From JABDDM01 sp038240295 (GTDB lineage Bacteria > Bacteroidota > Ignavibacteria > Palsa-1295), in assembly GCA_038240295.1 (NCBI GenBank), contig JBBSDW010000041.1, positions 1 to 21,648 on the forward strand: 21,648 nt of DNA, written 5' to 3'. Positions 1 through 7,619 of the stretch are shown here, one piece after another. Made by a program: the position numbers and the translations under genes. Below the pieces are notes generated by a model, which saw nothing but the letters and a program-made list of their open reading frames with translations, made no database searches and was not told where the DNA came from. The first letter of the stretch is position 1, and each line of letters opens with the position of its first letter.

Positions 1-7
1 CTGAAAG

Positions 8-100
8 AGTCGGGGTCGCGAAGCAGGCGCTTCACGCCACACGGTTTGGGTTTGTGCTGACTCTCGACCGTGTGCCACGAAGGGCCTCCTTCGTGACCCG
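8..100 (-). repeat. Diverged copy of hairpin repeat element family A
   Basis: Noncoding stretch downstream of atpC. It shares an ordered set of blocks with the reverse complement of the tandem element at 14193-14640: GCGCTT, then CCACACGGT, then about 25 bases later CCGTGTGC, then GAAG. Two hairpins are visible: GAAGC/GCTTC around AGGC (20-33), and CACGAAGG/CCTTCGTG around GCCT (76-95), the second a perfect 8-bp stem. CACACGG and CCGTGTG can also pair with each other. There is no T-run, so it is not a clear intrinsic terminator, although the 76-95 hairpin could help end the atpC transcript. The relation to the 14.2-kb copies rests on an alignment by eye. Confidence 0.5.
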
Positions 101-187
101 ATCCCGTCCTTTCGTCTGTGCATAAACCACATAAAACCTGGAACTCTACGCAAACCCCTGGCGTTTACCTAAGTGCGAAGAATCCTT

Positions 188-454
188 CTACTGACCTTCG
201 ATCAGGCCGTCGGCAAGTACCGTCCCTTCATTATGGTGAAGTTCGAGGAAGCCGCCGGTAATATGAAAGCGCTCTTCTGCACCACCGAGATTTTTTACTT
301 TGAAAATTCCCGATTCGAGCGCCGCGACGATCGGAGCATGATTGAAGAGAACCTGAAATGGACCCATGACTCCAGGCGCGGAAAAATTCTCGACGTCGCC
401 ATTGAAGACGACCTTTTGCGGAGTTACGATCTGAAGATGAATCGACTTTGCCAT
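188..454 (-). CDS. atpC: ATP synthase epsilon subunit, short form
   Basis: Subunit of the F1 part of F1Fo ATP synthase, which sits on the central stalk and couples proton flow to ATP synthesis at the inner membrane. The 88-residue product has the family's N-terminal beta-sandwich signature: IVTPQKVVF near residues 8-16, SAPGVMGPFQVLFNHAP near 27-43, and GGFLELHHNEGTVLAD near 67-82. It stops there and lacks the C-terminal helical hairpin. Short forms like this are usual in Chlorobiota and Bacteroidota. The ATG at 454 is preferred over an upstream TTG at 523, because the extra 23 residues do not resemble the family and would overlap the end of the DUF1361 gene. No clear Shine-Dalgarno is visible. 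In most genomes atpD lies just upstream; here the upstream gene is a DUF1361 membrane protein, 65 bases away, so atpC appears detached. Confidence 0.93.
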   Translation of the reverse strand: MAKSIHLQIVTPQKVVFNGDVENFSAPGVMGPFQVLFNHAPIVAALESGIFKVKNLGGAEERFHITGGFLELHHNEGTVLADGLIEGQ

Positions 455-519
455 ACTGGGTTTGGAGTTGTCACTGCTTTTCGGTGACGCGACTAAGACA
501 AAAAAGGCCTTTTGAAAGT

Positions 520-1281
520 TCAAGAAGAAGCTGGTTCCGTTCGGCGTGATTCCGAAAGTTCGACATCAACGGTTGTTGTACTGCCAATCGCTGTATGCAC
601 TTTGTTCTCGAGACGGGTTCGAGCACTATTTCGCGAACGGTTTCGGTCCAATCGTACTCGCAGCCCGTCATGCACGATGCGATAAAATTGGTGCACCGCA
701 AATAGCAGTAACGACATTGCGAGTATGACCTTTACCATTCTTGGATTCATGAAGGCATTCTTACCCGATCTGGCGATCGTCAGCGGATCCTGCAAAATAT
801 CCCAGGAGTTAAATCTCGCAACACGTCCCAGATAAACCCCGATAGCACTGAGCACGGGTATTGTAACAATGGCAGTGCGATAAATAGCTTTACCGAAGCG
901 TCGCTTGAAGGCAAATAGCAATCGATCGGTCGTGAACGAATAGGAGATCAAGCCGAGCAAGACAAACGCGACGTAAATCGGAAACTCGGTCGCGAGCAAA
1001 TGCCAGAGCGAAATATCGGTGCCTCGCACTTTGTCGAGAAAGTGAATGAGGTCGGTCGCGACATAAGGCGCGTTGGGAAGAAAAAGGAGGATCAGGATAA
1101 CTTGGAGCGCAAAACCGACCGAACTTGTCGAGCGCTTTGGCTGCTCCCTTCGCTTGAAAAAAAGAACGGCAAGCGCGACCGGAATAAGCGCGAGGCCTGC
1201 GTTCCAGAACATCCACCAAAAGGGTCCGATCTTCGAAAGCTCGTTTCGAACGAGTTCGATCGTAGTAAAAAGTTTGATCAC
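520..1281 (-). CDS. DUF1361 family integral membrane protein
   Basis: Polytopic inner-membrane protein of unknown function. The DUF1361 signature is clear: LPNAPYVATDLIHF followed later by GRVARFNSWDIL, with about six hydrophobic segments, the first beginning at WWMFWNAGLALIP. The charged C-terminal tail (roughly the last 45 residues, many Arg and Ser) is low in complexity and probably cytoplasmic. The frame stays open upstream to 1410, but that part reads through the degenerate GGGGAAC heptamers and gives a Pro/Ser/Phe-rich peptide unlike the family. I therefore place the start at the GTG at 1281; an ATG at 1212, right at the first membrane segment, is the alternative. The gene is co-oriented with atpC, 65 bases upstream of it, and may be co-transcribed. 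Confidence 0.82.
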   Translation of the reverse strand: MIKLFTTIELVRNELSKIGPFWWMFWNAGLALIPVALAVLFFKRREQPKRSTSSVGFALQVILILLFLPNAPYVATDLIHFLDKVRGTDISLWHLLATEFPIYVAFVLLGLISYSFTTDRLLFAFKRRFGKAIYRTAIVTIPVLSAIGVYLGRVARFNSWDILQDPLTIARSGKNAFMNPRMVKVILAMSLLLFAVHQFYRIVHDGLRVRLDRNRSRNSARTRLENKVHTAIGSTTTVDVELSESRRTEPASS

Positions 1282-1323
1282 GAAAGGCTTACACTTGAAA
1301 GACCGGAAAAAGTCCAGGGATGG

Positions 1324-1378
1324 GGGGGATGGGGAACAGGGAACGGGGAACAGGAACGTGGAATGGGGAATGGGAAAG
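1324..1378 (+). repeat. Degenerate heptanucleotide repeat, GGGGAAC type
   Basis: About eight successive units with a period of seven bases, from GGGGGAT through GGGGAAC, AGGGAAC and GGGGAAC to GTGGAAT, GGGGAAT and GGGAAAG; one unit (1352-1357) is a base short. It lies just upstream of the DUF1361 start, between divergent genes, and precedes the nearly perfect TAAGAAC array by about 50 bases. Confidence 0.8.
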
Positions 1379-1431
1379 GAGTGCGGAGACGCTGTTGGAA
1401 TCTTTCCCAAAAAAGGGAATGCGAATTACAG

Positions 1432-1509
1432 TAAGAACTAAGAACTAAGAACTAAGAACTAAGAACTAAGAACTAAGAACTAAGAACTAAGAACTAAGAA
1501 CTAAGAACT
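1432..1509 (+). repeat. Perfect heptanucleotide tandem array (TAAGAAC), about 11 copies
   Basis: Seventy-eight bases of uninterrupted TAAGAAC units, eleven full copies plus one base. It lies in the intergenic space between the divergent DUF1361 and SIS-isomerase genes, ending about 80 bases before the isomerase start. The lack of sequence decay suggests recent expansion. The same unit in opposite orientation occurs at 16789-16811. Confidence 0.97.
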
Positions 1510-1590
1510 CCCAGATCGAGAGCGCACTAATCCCAAGTTTGCATCGTTTATGACTCGCCTTGTTTTTTCGACAGCCCAAAACCCAAATCG

Positions 1591-2193
1591 ATGGAGTTTC
1601 AGAGTTACCTTTCCTATTTTACGAAGACCCTCGACACGCTCGATCAGAACGAAGTCAACAGCTTCCTCGATCTCCTCGTCGATGCTTACGAAAACGATCG
1701 CATGGTTTTTGTCATCGGCAATGGCGGAAGTGCCGCGAATGCTTCGCACTTCGCGAATGATCTTTGCAAGGGCACACTAAAGTCGATGGACCAGACAAAG
1801 CGGATGCGTGCGCTTTCGCTGACCGATAATGTAGCGCTCATGACCGCCTACGGCAACGACGAGGGCTACGCTTCGATCTTCGAACAGCAGCTCCGCACGT
1901 ACGCTCGACCGAACGATATTGTGGTTGCAATTTCAGGCTCTGGTAACAGCCCGAACATTATCTCTGCGATCGAATGGGCGAACAGCAACGGTTTGCACAC
2001 TATCGGCGTGACGGGCTTCGGCGGCGGCAAGCTTAAGAGCATTGCACAAACGACGGTGCACGTTCCCCTTAACGATATGTGTACCTCAGAGAGTGTGCAC
2101 TCGGTGATCTTCCATTATATCGCGATCGAACTTCAGACGCGTCTCTATCTAAAAGAGTCGCAGGATGTGTTATCGCAACAGATCAACTCCTGA
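1591..2193 (+). CDS. gmhA: SIS-domain sugar isomerase (GmhA-like phosphoheptose isomerase)
   Basis: Cytosolic phosphosugar-binding protein; the closest role is conversion of sedoheptulose 7-phosphate into heptose 7-phosphate for LPS or surface heptose. At 200 residues it is the normal length for a single-domain SIS isomerase. Visible motifs are GNGGSAANASHFAND (43-57), the sugar-phosphate loop ISGSGNSPN (114-122), and SESVHSVIFH (166-175), whose histidines correspond to metal/active-site residues in GmhA. The residue after H53 that is Glu in E. coli GmhA (HFAAE) is Asp57 here, as in many SIS proteins from sugar-nucleotide clusters. No other heptose genes are nearby, so the exact substrate is not fixed; a DiaA-like or other nucleotide-sugar role is possible. 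The start is an ATG with no strong ribosome site. The stop overlaps, tail to tail, the end of the FAD oxidoreductase gene by 11 bases. Confidence 0.8.
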   Translation: MEFQSYLSYFTKTLDTLDQNEVNSFLDLLVDAYENDRMVFVIGNGGSAANASHFANDLCKGTLKSMDQTKRMRALSLTDNVALMTAYGNDEGYASIFEQQLRTYARPNDIVVAISGSGNSPNIISAIEWANSNGLHTIGVTGFGGGKLKSIAQTTVHVPLNDMCTSESVHSVIFHYIAIELQTRLYLKESQDVLSQQINS

Positions 2194-5080
2194 TTTTTCC
2201 GATCCCACGCCGCAGAACTTCAGCAAGATGCAGTGGTTTTTTATCGCTTAGTTGCTCGATCTGTTCGCGGCAACTAAAGCCATCGGTAACGGTGATAACA
2301 TCACTATCGGTCTTGCGAAGTTTGGGCAGCAAGTCAAGTTCGGCGATCTGTTTCGAGATTTCGTAGTGCTTGGCTTCGAAACCAAACGCGCCGGCCATTC
2401 CGCAGCAGCCGGTGTCAAGTGTGGTCAAGTCTAGTCCTGTCGAGCGAAGCACCGACTCCTCTGCTGTCAGTTTCATGATCGACTTATGATGGCAATGCCC
2501 ATGCAGGATTGCTTTACCGGAGAGTTGCGGCAATCGATCCTCCGGAATGAATTTTAAGAGATATTCCGACAGCAGGTACGTTTGCGAGGCAAGTTGTCCG
2601 GCTCGCGGATCATTCGGAAAGAGATTGCGAAGTTCATCGCGAAAGACGGAAGCGCAGCTTGGTTCAAGCACGATGATCGGAGTCGACGCGTCAAGATATT
2701 CACCAATTCCGTCGAGCACTTCAAGCAACAGTTCTTTCGCTTTATTCAGCATACCCCAATCGTAGAGTGGGCGGCCGCAACAGTATTTTTTCTTGAGCAC
2801 GATCACCTCGACCCCGCAATCTTCCAGCACTTCGCATGCCGCCTGCGCGATCTCGGGATGAAAGTTATCGTTGAAGGTGTCGGCCCAGAGAATGGCTCGT
2901 TGGGTGTCAGGTGTCGGGTGTCGGGTGCCGGAGTCTCGTGTGAAGAACCAGTTACGGAATGTTCGTTTTGCGAATTTTGGGATCGTCCGTTCGTGTGCGA
3001 CTCCGCCTAAAAATTTGAAGAATGGCGAAGTGATTGGGTTCGAAGTGAAGAAATTTGCGATGCCAGGGATCCTCGATCCTATCTTAGACCACTGGTGAAT
3101 GAGACCCATCGCATAGGCCGCACGTGGCCGCATTCGGCCTTGATAATAATGCGAGAGAAATTCCGATTTATAGGTCGCGATGTCGACGTTGACGGGACAA
3201 TCGCTCTTGCAGCCTTTGCATGCCAGACAAAGATCGAGCGCATCCTTGACCGACTCGTTCTTCCAGTTTGGCTCGAGTACTTCGCCGCGCATCATCTCGA
3301 AGAGCAATCGCGCACGGCCGCGTGTCGTATATTTTTCTTCGTGCGTCGCCATGTAGCTCGGGCACATCGTCCCTCCTTCCGACCGCCTGCACAGCCCCGC
3401 ACCGACGCAGCGTTCGGTCGCCTGCGCAAAGCTTCCGCGATCATCAGGATACTGAAAAACTGTAAGCGATTTCCACGGCTCATGGCCTGGGCCATATCGC
3501 AGATGCTCGTCGACTCGGTAGGGCTCGACAACTTTGCCCGGATTCATTTTATTCTTCGGATCCCAGATCGTCTTGAATTCGCGGAATGCCTGCATCAGTT
3601 CGGGATCGTACATGATCGGCAGAAGTTCTGCTCGCGACTGGCCATCGCCATGCTCGCCCGAAAGCGAACCGCCGAATTTTACGACAAGCCTCGCCGCCTC
3701 GAAAAGATATTCACGCCATTTCGCGATGCCTTCTACCGTTCGAAGATCGAACGTGATCCGAGTGTGAACGCACCCGTGACCAAAGTGACCATAGAGCGCC
3801 CACTTGTAGTCGTATTTCATCAGCAAGTCGCGAAATTCTCGGAGATAGGCGCCGAGCTTTTCCGGTGGGACTGCCGCATCTTCCCAGCCTTCGTGATTTT
3901 CTTTGTCGGTGCCGGTGCTTGCGGTTGCAGGAAGCCCGGATTCACGGACGCGCCATATCCGGCGCTGATCATCAGGAGCAAAGAAAAATTTCGCGTTAGG
4001 TGCATCTGGAAGCGTGCGCAAATGATCGAGCAGTTTGTTCGCCTTGCTGGTCGCTTCATCGATACCCTCGCCGCCAAACTCGACGAGAAACCAACCGCCG
4101 CCTTCAGGAAGCATCGCGACATCTTCGAGATGCAATTTCTTGCGATGAACATCCGACATGAAATTCGAATCAAAGCCTTCGAGTCCGACAGGACCAAACG
4201 ACATAATGATCGGGACGTGATCGGCCGCTGTATAGATGTCGGAAAATCCAAGCGCGACGAGCACTCGTACGGGAGGGCTATGAATCAGCTCGGTCGTTGC
4301 TTCGAGGATGGTCACGCATGTTCCTTCGGTGCCGACGAGTGCGCGTGCAATGTTGAAGCCGTGCTCAGGCAGAAGTTCTTCGAGATTGAAGCCGGAAACA
4401 CGCCGGGGAAGTTTTGGAAATCCTGTACGAATAGCGTCCGCATATTTGTCGCGAAGCGCTCGCAACTGTTGGTAGATCTCGGCGCGGCGGCCGCTTGCAG
4501 CGATGATCGTTGCATACTCTTCATCCGTCGTCGGCCCAACTTCGAATTGCGCGCCGTCGTAGGTAACAACCGAGAGTGCGCGAATATTATCCGAAGTGCG
4601 ACCAGACATGATCGAATGAACGCCGCAGGAATTGTTGCCGATCATCCCGCCAAGCGTGCACCACTTATGGGTTGCGGGATCCGGTCCGAAGGTAAGATGA
4701 TGTTTCTCGGCCTCATTTCGAAGATCGTCGAGCACAACTCCGGGTTCGACTCGTGCGATCTTTCGAATGGGATCGAGCTCGATAATTCGATTGACATATT
4801 TCGAAAGATCGAGAACGACCGCCCAGTTGCAGCATTGACCGGCAAGACTTGTGCCTGCCCCACGCGTTAGGATCGGCGCACCGAATTTATTTGCGATTCG
4901 AATTGCCGCAACAATATCTTCACGATCTTTCGGGAGGCATACGCCGATCGGCACCATTCGATAGTTCGACGAATCGGTCGCATAAAGTGCGCGACTGCCA
5001 TTATCGAAACGAACTTCTCCTTTTATCGCCGCACGGAGCTCGCGAGCGAGAGCGTCTGCTTCCTGAACATTTTCAGACAT
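2183..5080 (-). CDS. FAD- and Fe-S-containing 2-hydroxyacid dehydrogenase (GlcD/Dld/YdiJ type)
   Basis: Large flavoprotein that oxidises a D-2-hydroxyacid such as D-lactate, glycolate or D-2-hydroxyglutarate and passes electrons through Fe-S clusters to the respiratory chain. Domains in order: PCMH-type FAD domain (about 45-265, with RGAGTSLAGQ at 73-82 and GNNSCGVHS at 148-156); FAD-oxidase C-terminal domain (about 270-525, with GHFGHGCVHTR and SGEHGDGQSR); two Cys clusters at 558-573 and 618-628 (CLACKGC then CPVN); and a CCG domain (CCG at 767-769, EPSC at 806-809, HCHH at 862-865, CCGMAG at 892-897). This is a GlcD-GlcF fusion, like YdiJ. Residues 717-726 are encoded by a heptanucleotide repeat and look like an in-frame insertion in the linker before the CCG domain. 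The start ATG overlaps the end of the DinB-like gene by 8 bases, implying translational coupling. The exact substrate cannot be read from sequence. Confidence 0.93.
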   Translation of the reverse strand: MSENVQEADALARELRAAIKGEVRFDNGSRALYATDSSNYRMVPIGVCLPKDREDIVAAIRIANKFGAPILTRGAGTSLAGQCCNWAVVLDLSKYVNRIIELDPIRKIARVEPGVVLDDLRNEAEKHHLTFGPDPATHKWCTLGGMIGNNSCGVHSIMSGRTSDNIRALSVVTYDGAQFEVGPTTDEEYATIIAASGRRAEIYQQLRALRDKYADAIRTGFPKLPRRVSGFNLEELLPEHGFNIARALVGTEGTCVTILEATTELIHSPPVRVLVALGFSDIYTAADHVPIIMSFGPVGLEGFDSNFMSDVHRKKLHLEDVAMLPEGGGWFLVEFGGEGIDEATSKANKLLDHLRTLPDAPNAKFFFAPDDQRRIWRVRESGLPATASTGTDKENHEGWEDAAVPPEKLGAYLREFRDLLMKYDYKWALYGHFGHGCVHTRITFDLRTVEGIAKWREYLFEAARLVVKFGGSLSGEHGDGQSRAELLPIMYDPELMQAFREFKTIWDPKNKMNPGKVVEPYRVDEHLRYGPGHEPWKSLTVFQYPDDRGSFAQATERCVGAGLCRRSEGGTMCPSYMATHEEKYTTRGRARLLFEMMRGEVLEPNWKNESVKDALDLCLACKGCKSDCPVNVDIATYKSEFLSHYYQGRMRPRAAYAMGLIHQWSKIGSRIPGIANFFTSNPITSPFFKFLGGVAHERTIPKFAKRTFRNWFFTRDSGTRHPTPDTQRAILWADTFNDNFHPEIAQAACEVLEDCGVEVIVLKKKYCCGRPLYDWGMLNKAKELLLEVLDGIGEYLDASTPIIVLEPSCASVFRDELRNLFPNDPRAGQLASQTYLLSEYLLKFIPEDRLPQLSGKAILHGHCHHKSIMKLTAEESVLRSTGLDLTTLDTGCCGMAGAFGFEAKHYEISKQIAELDLLPKLRKTDSDVITVTDGFSCREQIEQLSDKKPLHLAEVLRRGIGKIRS
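2903..2930 (+). repeat. Heptanucleotide repeat inside the oxidoreductase gene (GGTGTCG x4)
   Basis: Four units, GGTGTCA, GGTGTCG, GGTGTCG and GGTGCCG, followed by a decayed fifth. They are read on the opposite strand as part of the oxidoreductase coding sequence (residues 717-726, a Thr/Pro/Asp/His-rich stretch). The same unit occurs between genes at 10093-10134 and, inverted, at 10739-10752. Confidence 0.9.
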
Positions 5081-5558
5081 GCTGGTGGGCTATACGCGTG
5101 TAACCAATATAGTCGGTTGATTCCGGGCTGCCGCCGCCTTGACGGACGAGCTGCATGACTTGCCCGCGATGGTGCGTCGCATGATTGACGAGATGCATGA
5201 GGATATCTTCGATCGAACTTGTGAACGGATCGCCCGCAATGTTTTTATAGGCGATCAAATTCGTGAGGTCGGAATCCTGCAGTGTGCCAAGATAGTTTTT
5301 GCATGCCTCGTGTTCGGCACCGTTCTTCTCTCGGCATTCTTCGACGGAATATCCCGGCCACGTCGAAAGCGGTGGGACATCGCGTTGCTCAAGCCGGTTG
5401 ACGCGCCACATTTTGCCAGCATTCAGTATGTGGCCAAGCAAGCGAAGTGCCTGCGCTCGTTCGGGCACATCCTCGGCAAGTTGCGAAATTCCATCGCAGG
5501 CGCGTGCGTTCGCCCATGCCGAGTATGCAAAGAGTCGATCGAGATTGGAAGTGGTCAT
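5073..5558 (-). CDS. DinB-family protein (four-helix metal-binding fold)
   Basis: A 161-residue DinB/YfiT-type four-helix bundle protein. Members bind a divalent metal through three histidines and include thiol-dependent S-transferases and many proteins of unknown role. Visible ligands are H43 (in LLGHILNAG) and H126 and H130 in the HLVNHATHHRGQ motif, the family hallmark, followed by the usual QLVRQGG. The ATG at 5558 is chosen because the protein then begins with the family-like LFAYSAWANAR helix and has GGAAAG a few bases upstream; an upstream start at 5600 adds residues without similarity. Its stop overlaps the start of the FAD/Fe-S oxidoreductase by 8 bases, so the two are probably co-translated. 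A functional link between them is inferred from this overlap only. Confidence 0.88.
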   Translation of the reverse strand: MTTSNLDRLFAYSAWANARACDGISQLAEDVPERAQALRLLGHILNAGKMWRVNRLEQRDVPPLSTWPGYSVEECREKNGAEHEACKNYLGTLQDSDLTNLIAYKNIAGDPFTSSIEDILMHLVNHATHHRGQVMQLVRQGGGSPESTDYIGYTRIAHQHV

Positions 5559-5698
5559 AACTTTCCGAGAAGCGTTAAGGCACGAACATTCTTTGCACAA
5601 AGTTACTTGTTCGTGTCACGAAGCGCGTGAAGTAGTCACTTCGAACGCGCAGTGCTTCGTAGACCTTGTTGTTCCTGTTAAGCCCCAGCTAATCATCT

Positions 5699-6304
5699 AT
5701 GTCGTCATTAGATTCGCTCAAAAAAGCCCTCGAAGAAGCATCGAAGAAATCGGATCGCAACTTCACTGCCGAAGAGGTAATGGAAATTCTCGGCCGCAAT
5801 CTCCCTCCGTTTTCGGAGATCGAGCCGCTCATTCCTCACGAGCGTCCGTATGGCCGCGTGACGCTTTTCGAGAACGAACATTTCGAAGTGATGATCGGCT
5901 GCTGGGATAAAGGCAACTGGTGTGATGCGCACGATCATGGCCCAAGCGTCGGCGCGGTGTATGGTTATTGCGGGCAGATCGAGCACACAAGTTATTCGCT
6001 CACCGATGGCATACTTGAAACAACGGAGCGATGTACGATCTCGGAAAGCGATCTTCTGCCGTTAGGTCTTGGGATGATCCATTCGCTCACGAATCCTTCG
6101 AACGATCAGCCATTCGTCGGGCTTCATCTTTATACTCCTCCCACTCATGATGTCCGAGTCTTTCATCTCGCGACGGGCGATATCTATCATGTGACCAGCG
6201 ATCAGGGTGCTTGGGTGCCAACCGATCCAAAAAATATTAAGCACATCGAACGCGAAGCATTCAGCTTCCGGAACCTGGATGTCGAGGAGACTCTTAATAA
6301 TTAG
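5699..6304 (+). CDS. Cysteine dioxygenase-like cupin
   Basis: Probable iron-dependent thiol dioxygenase of the cysteine dioxygenase type I family, which oxidises cysteine (or a related thiol such as 3-mercaptopropionate) to the sulfinate in the cytosol. At 201 residues it matches the family. A cupin core is visible: two iron ligands in DAHDHG (H78, H80) and the third in MIHSLTNP (H128), with GLHLYTPP on the last strand. Cys75 sits just before the HxH motif; I cannot see a certain equivalent of the mammalian Cys-Tyr crosslink pair. The gene starts at an ATG with no clear ribosome site and is followed closely by a secreted-protein gene whose likely start overlaps its end. Substrate choice among small thiols is not determined. 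Confidence 0.82.
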   Translation: MSSLDSLKKALEEASKKSDRNFTAEEVMEILGRNLPPFSEIEPLIPHERPYGRVTLFENEHFEVMIGCWDKGNWCDAHDHGPSVGAVYGYCGQIEHTSYSLTDGILETTERCTISESDLLPLGLGMIHSLTNPSNDQPFVGLHLYTPPTHDVRVFHLATGDIYHVTSDQGAWVPTDPKNIKHIEREAFSFRNLDVEETLNN

Positions 6305-7403
6305 CGAACCGGTGCAGTCGATCGATCGCCTGCCAGTCGTACGCTTGGTGCACGCGTTGCTGGCTACCCTGCTTTTTGTCGGACTTGTTTTTTCGTGTAA
6401 TCAGGCGGCGGCCCAAAAGAGATCGCAGCAAGCGAAAACCTCCACGACGCATTCGCCAACATCAAAAAAGCTCGACACAGATGTTCCGCCCGACAGCGTG
6501 CCCGATCTTTTTAAAGTTGCCGCGCTTGGAAGTGCAGTGCTCGATTCGGCAACGCCCTTTCCCGTACCGATCGCGTTTCTCGATTTGAAGGACAGCCTGC
6601 GTTACCGTTTAGCCGTGCGATTTCCGCATCTTGGCGTTCTCGGAATAAAAGAGGACACAGTGGATAAGCCAAGCTTTATCTCGACAAATGGGCTCTGGGC
6701 TTATCGAGCGAACAATCCGATTATGCAGCTCAAATTTCCAGAGATGGGTTACGCATTCTGGATCGATGTTTACGATCGCAGATCGAATGCGCTGATCACA
6801 TCCCGACTCGTGCCCTATATGATGAGCACGGAGCGCTATGAGCTTGCATGCTACATCTTCATTCACCAGCCGACGACCGGTCTTGGGAGTGCACTCCTTC
6901 GCCGAACATTCATCCCGAAGCTACTGCCATTTACGCTGGAAACGCATCCAGGATGGCTGGGTATCGAATCGCTTACAGCCTCGGGTATTTATTCGCTGCG
7001 TTTTATCGATCCAAAAGATTCGACGAGAACATTCTTGAACATTACGATCAATCCTGTTGCTTTTCGGACAATGGATTCATCCGAGTGGGAGCGCTTCAAG
7101 GATCACGCGCGTCTCGCTTTCGGTATGAAGGGTGTAGCTGTAAACTCGTTAGGTGATTTCGATGTGTTGGAATTTGCCGCTCGCCGGGTTATCGAACATG
7201 GATACGAATTTCTTTCGAAGCAGCCCGATGAATCGCTCGATTATGTGGCGACATACATGACACCGCATGCCATTATTTTAATGATGGCACCGCTCGAACG
7301 AGATGTTCCTGCGGACAAATACGAATTCTACCGATCCATAGCTCGAAGCTTCCGATTGAAAGCGGATGCGGACTCTCTAAGCCGGGCAGGCGCGAATCGC
7401 TGA
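6279..7403 (+). CDS. Secreted or lipid-anchored protein of unknown function
   Basis: I do not recognise a domain. The product (about 374 residues from ATG 6279) has a signal sequence: a basic segment, then HALLATLLFVGLVFSCNQAAAQ. Cleavage could be after AAA (signal peptidase I) or before the Cys of VFSC (lipoprotein). A Ser/Thr/Lys-rich linker follows, then a mature region with many Trp, Tyr and Pro residues and a mixed alpha/beta look, including a LGIKEDTVDKPSF stretch and a C-terminal region with FYRSIARSFRLK. The frame is open further upstream inside the cupin gene; the ATG at 6279 overlaps the cupin end by 26 bases, and a GTG at 6312 just after the cupin stop is an equally good start. It probably shares a transcript with the cupin gene. 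Confidence 0.75.
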   Translation: MSRRLLIISEPVQSIDRLPVVRLVHALLATLLFVGLVFSCNQAAAQKRSQQAKTSTTHSPTSKKLDTDVPPDSVPDLFKVAALGSAVLDSATPFPVPIAFLDLKDSLRYRLAVRFPHLGVLGIKEDTVDKPSFISTNGLWAYRANNPIMQLKFPEMGYAFWIDVYDRRSNALITSRLVPYMMSTERYELACYIFIHQPTTGLGSALLRRTFIPKLLPFTLETHPGWLGIESLTASGIYSLRFIDPKDSTRTFLNITINPVAFRTMDSSEWERFKDHARLAFGMKGVAVNSLGDFDVLEFAARRVIEHGYEFLSKQPDESLDYVATYMTPHAIILMMAPLERDVPADKYEFYRSIARSFRLKADADSLSRAGANR

Positions 7404-7553
7404 TCGATTTAAATCCGACACCCACAACTTTCCTGTATGGTTGTGGAATAGGTGGATATACTGAATTTCTTTCGTGGGGCTAGAGATTCGGTGAGGAGTG
7501 TGCAGCAATGCGGCTTCACCACTTGAAAGGGTCGGATCACCGGCCCTTTTTTT
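7404..7553 (+). ncRNA. Possible small noncoding transcript ending in an intrinsic terminator
   Basis: The gap after the secreted-protein gene has no reading frame but is not featureless. A segment from about 7435 has GGTGA/TCACC and nested complementary pieces around 7490-7520, and leads straight into a strong intrinsic terminator at 7526-7553. It may be an independent small RNA, or simply a structured 3' untranslated region. No known RNA family was recognised, and the promoter is not clear. Confidence 0.2.
7526..7553 (+). terminator. Intrinsic terminator
   Basis: Stem GGGTCGG / CCGGCCC with loop ATCA (one G-T pair), flanked by AAA before and a run of seven T after. This is a textbook Rho-independent terminator for transcripts coming from the cupin and secreted-protein genes. 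Confidence 0.92.
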
Positions 7554-7619
7554 ATTGCCGAAGAAAATGGAGTTAACGGTCCAATCGTCGCGTTATGCTT
7601 TCTCTATACGCAAATTCGA

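Noticed and set aside
1281..1410. N-terminal extension of the DUF1361 protein
   Set aside because: The extension is encoded by heptamer repeat sequence and gives a Pro/Ser/Phe-rich peptide without likeness to the family.
1432..1509. CRISPR array
   Set aside because: The repeat units are only seven bases long and contiguous, with no spacers.
3095..4870. A 591-residue plus-strand open frame
   Set aside because: It lies wholly opposite the FAD/Fe-S oxidoreductase, whose domain motifs are unmistakable. Its own translation is Arg/Phe/Ile-rich without motifs, a mirror frame of a gene with biased codons.
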